Shown here piece after piece: positions 31,213 to 31,350 of a stretch of 31,350 nucleotides of DNA. Each line of letters opens with the position of its first letter. Position 1 is the first letter of the stretch. Position numbers and translations under genes: made by a program. Location of the stretch: the NCBI GenBank assembly GCA_019348335.1, contig JAHWJR010000005.1, forward strand, positions 1,600 to 32,949, read 5' to 3'. This DNA comes from Actinomycetota bacterium. GTDB lineage: Bacteria > Actinomycetota > Acidimicrobiia > Acidimicrobiales > CADCSY01. The notes under the pieces are model-generated. The model was not told the DNA's origin. It worked only from the letters and a program-made list of their open reading frames with translations, and did no database searches.

Positions 31213-31350
31213 TCGTCGAGACCGTGGTCTTCGCCGTGGCCGCCGTGGTCATCCTCGTCGGCGCCTTCGGCGTGGTCTTCTCCCGCAACCCGGTGCACTC
31301 CGCCCTCATGCTGGTCATGACCCTGTTCGGGGTGGCGGTGCTGTTCGTGG
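31209..31350 (+). CDS. nuoJ: NADH-quinone oxidoreductase subunit J (5' part, runs off the window)
   Basis: A GTG overlapping the nuoI stop opens a frame to the window's end; 47 codons are visible. The hydrophobic N-terminus is followed by S-R-N-P-V-H-S-A-L-M-L-V, the family signature after the first helix. NuoJ is a membrane subunit of the proton-pumping arm. Its presence in order indicates the operon continues, presumably with nuoK-N. Confidence 0.9.
   Translation, partial: MIVETVVFAVAAVVILVGAFGVVFSRNPVHSALMLVMTLFGVAVLFV

Overview
The window is GC-rich DNA with GTG and TTG starts, many overlapping stop/start codons (GTGA, ATGA, TGATG) and almost no non-coding space. It looks like a free-living aerobic actinobacterium. 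The rex-hem gene order is actinobacterial. The split, b6f-like cytochrome b operon and the tailed Nuo subunits suggest a deep lineage such as Acidimicrobiia rather than Streptomyces or Mycobacterium; that placement is inference.

Layout. (1) 1-1461: the end of an unknown gene, a SAM hydrolase/DUF62 gene, a tiny membrane-peptide ORF, and a stand-alone response regulator on the minus strand. (2) 1570-9028: rex, precorrin-2 dehydrogenase, hemA, hemC, a cobA-hemD fusion, hemB and hemL, taking glutamyl-tRNA to uroporphyrinogen III with a siroheme branch. (3) 9097-13710: pgi, a short NAD-type gnd, zwf and pgl, the oxidative pentose phosphate pathway. (4) 13792-15854, minus strand: a geranylgeranyl-reductase-family enzyme, probably for menaquinone, and a membrane-anchored monohaem cytochrome c. 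(5) 16094-21426: an unusual quinol-cytochrome c reductase operon encoding a small membrane protein, a double [4Fe-4S] ferredoxin, cytochrome b6, subunit IV, a Rieske protein, a dihaem cytochrome c and a second unknown membrane protein. (6) 21495-31350: nuoA-nuoI and the start of nuoJ, with nuoH broken by one in-frame TAG.

The genes form one respiratory programme. Complex I passes electrons from NADH to menaquinone, the bc/b6f-like complex passes them to cytochromes c, and the hem genes supply the haem. Rex, an NADH/NAD+ sensor, is encoded at the head of the hem genes. A good Rex-like palindrome sits in the promoter region of the bc operon, and a half-site lies before rex itself.

Most notable points: the b6f-like complex with its own ferredoxin and two unknown membrane proteins; a short P-E/A-H-L-L/R motif shared by the cytochrome c and subunit IV N-termini; the amber codon in nuoH; a recurring TAnnnT box 6-10 nt before start codons, suggesting leaderless transcripts; and two hairpin elements with TTCT...AGAA ends. 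No tRNA, rRNA, CRISPR array, insertion sequence or phage gene was seen, and no gap exceeds 300 bases.
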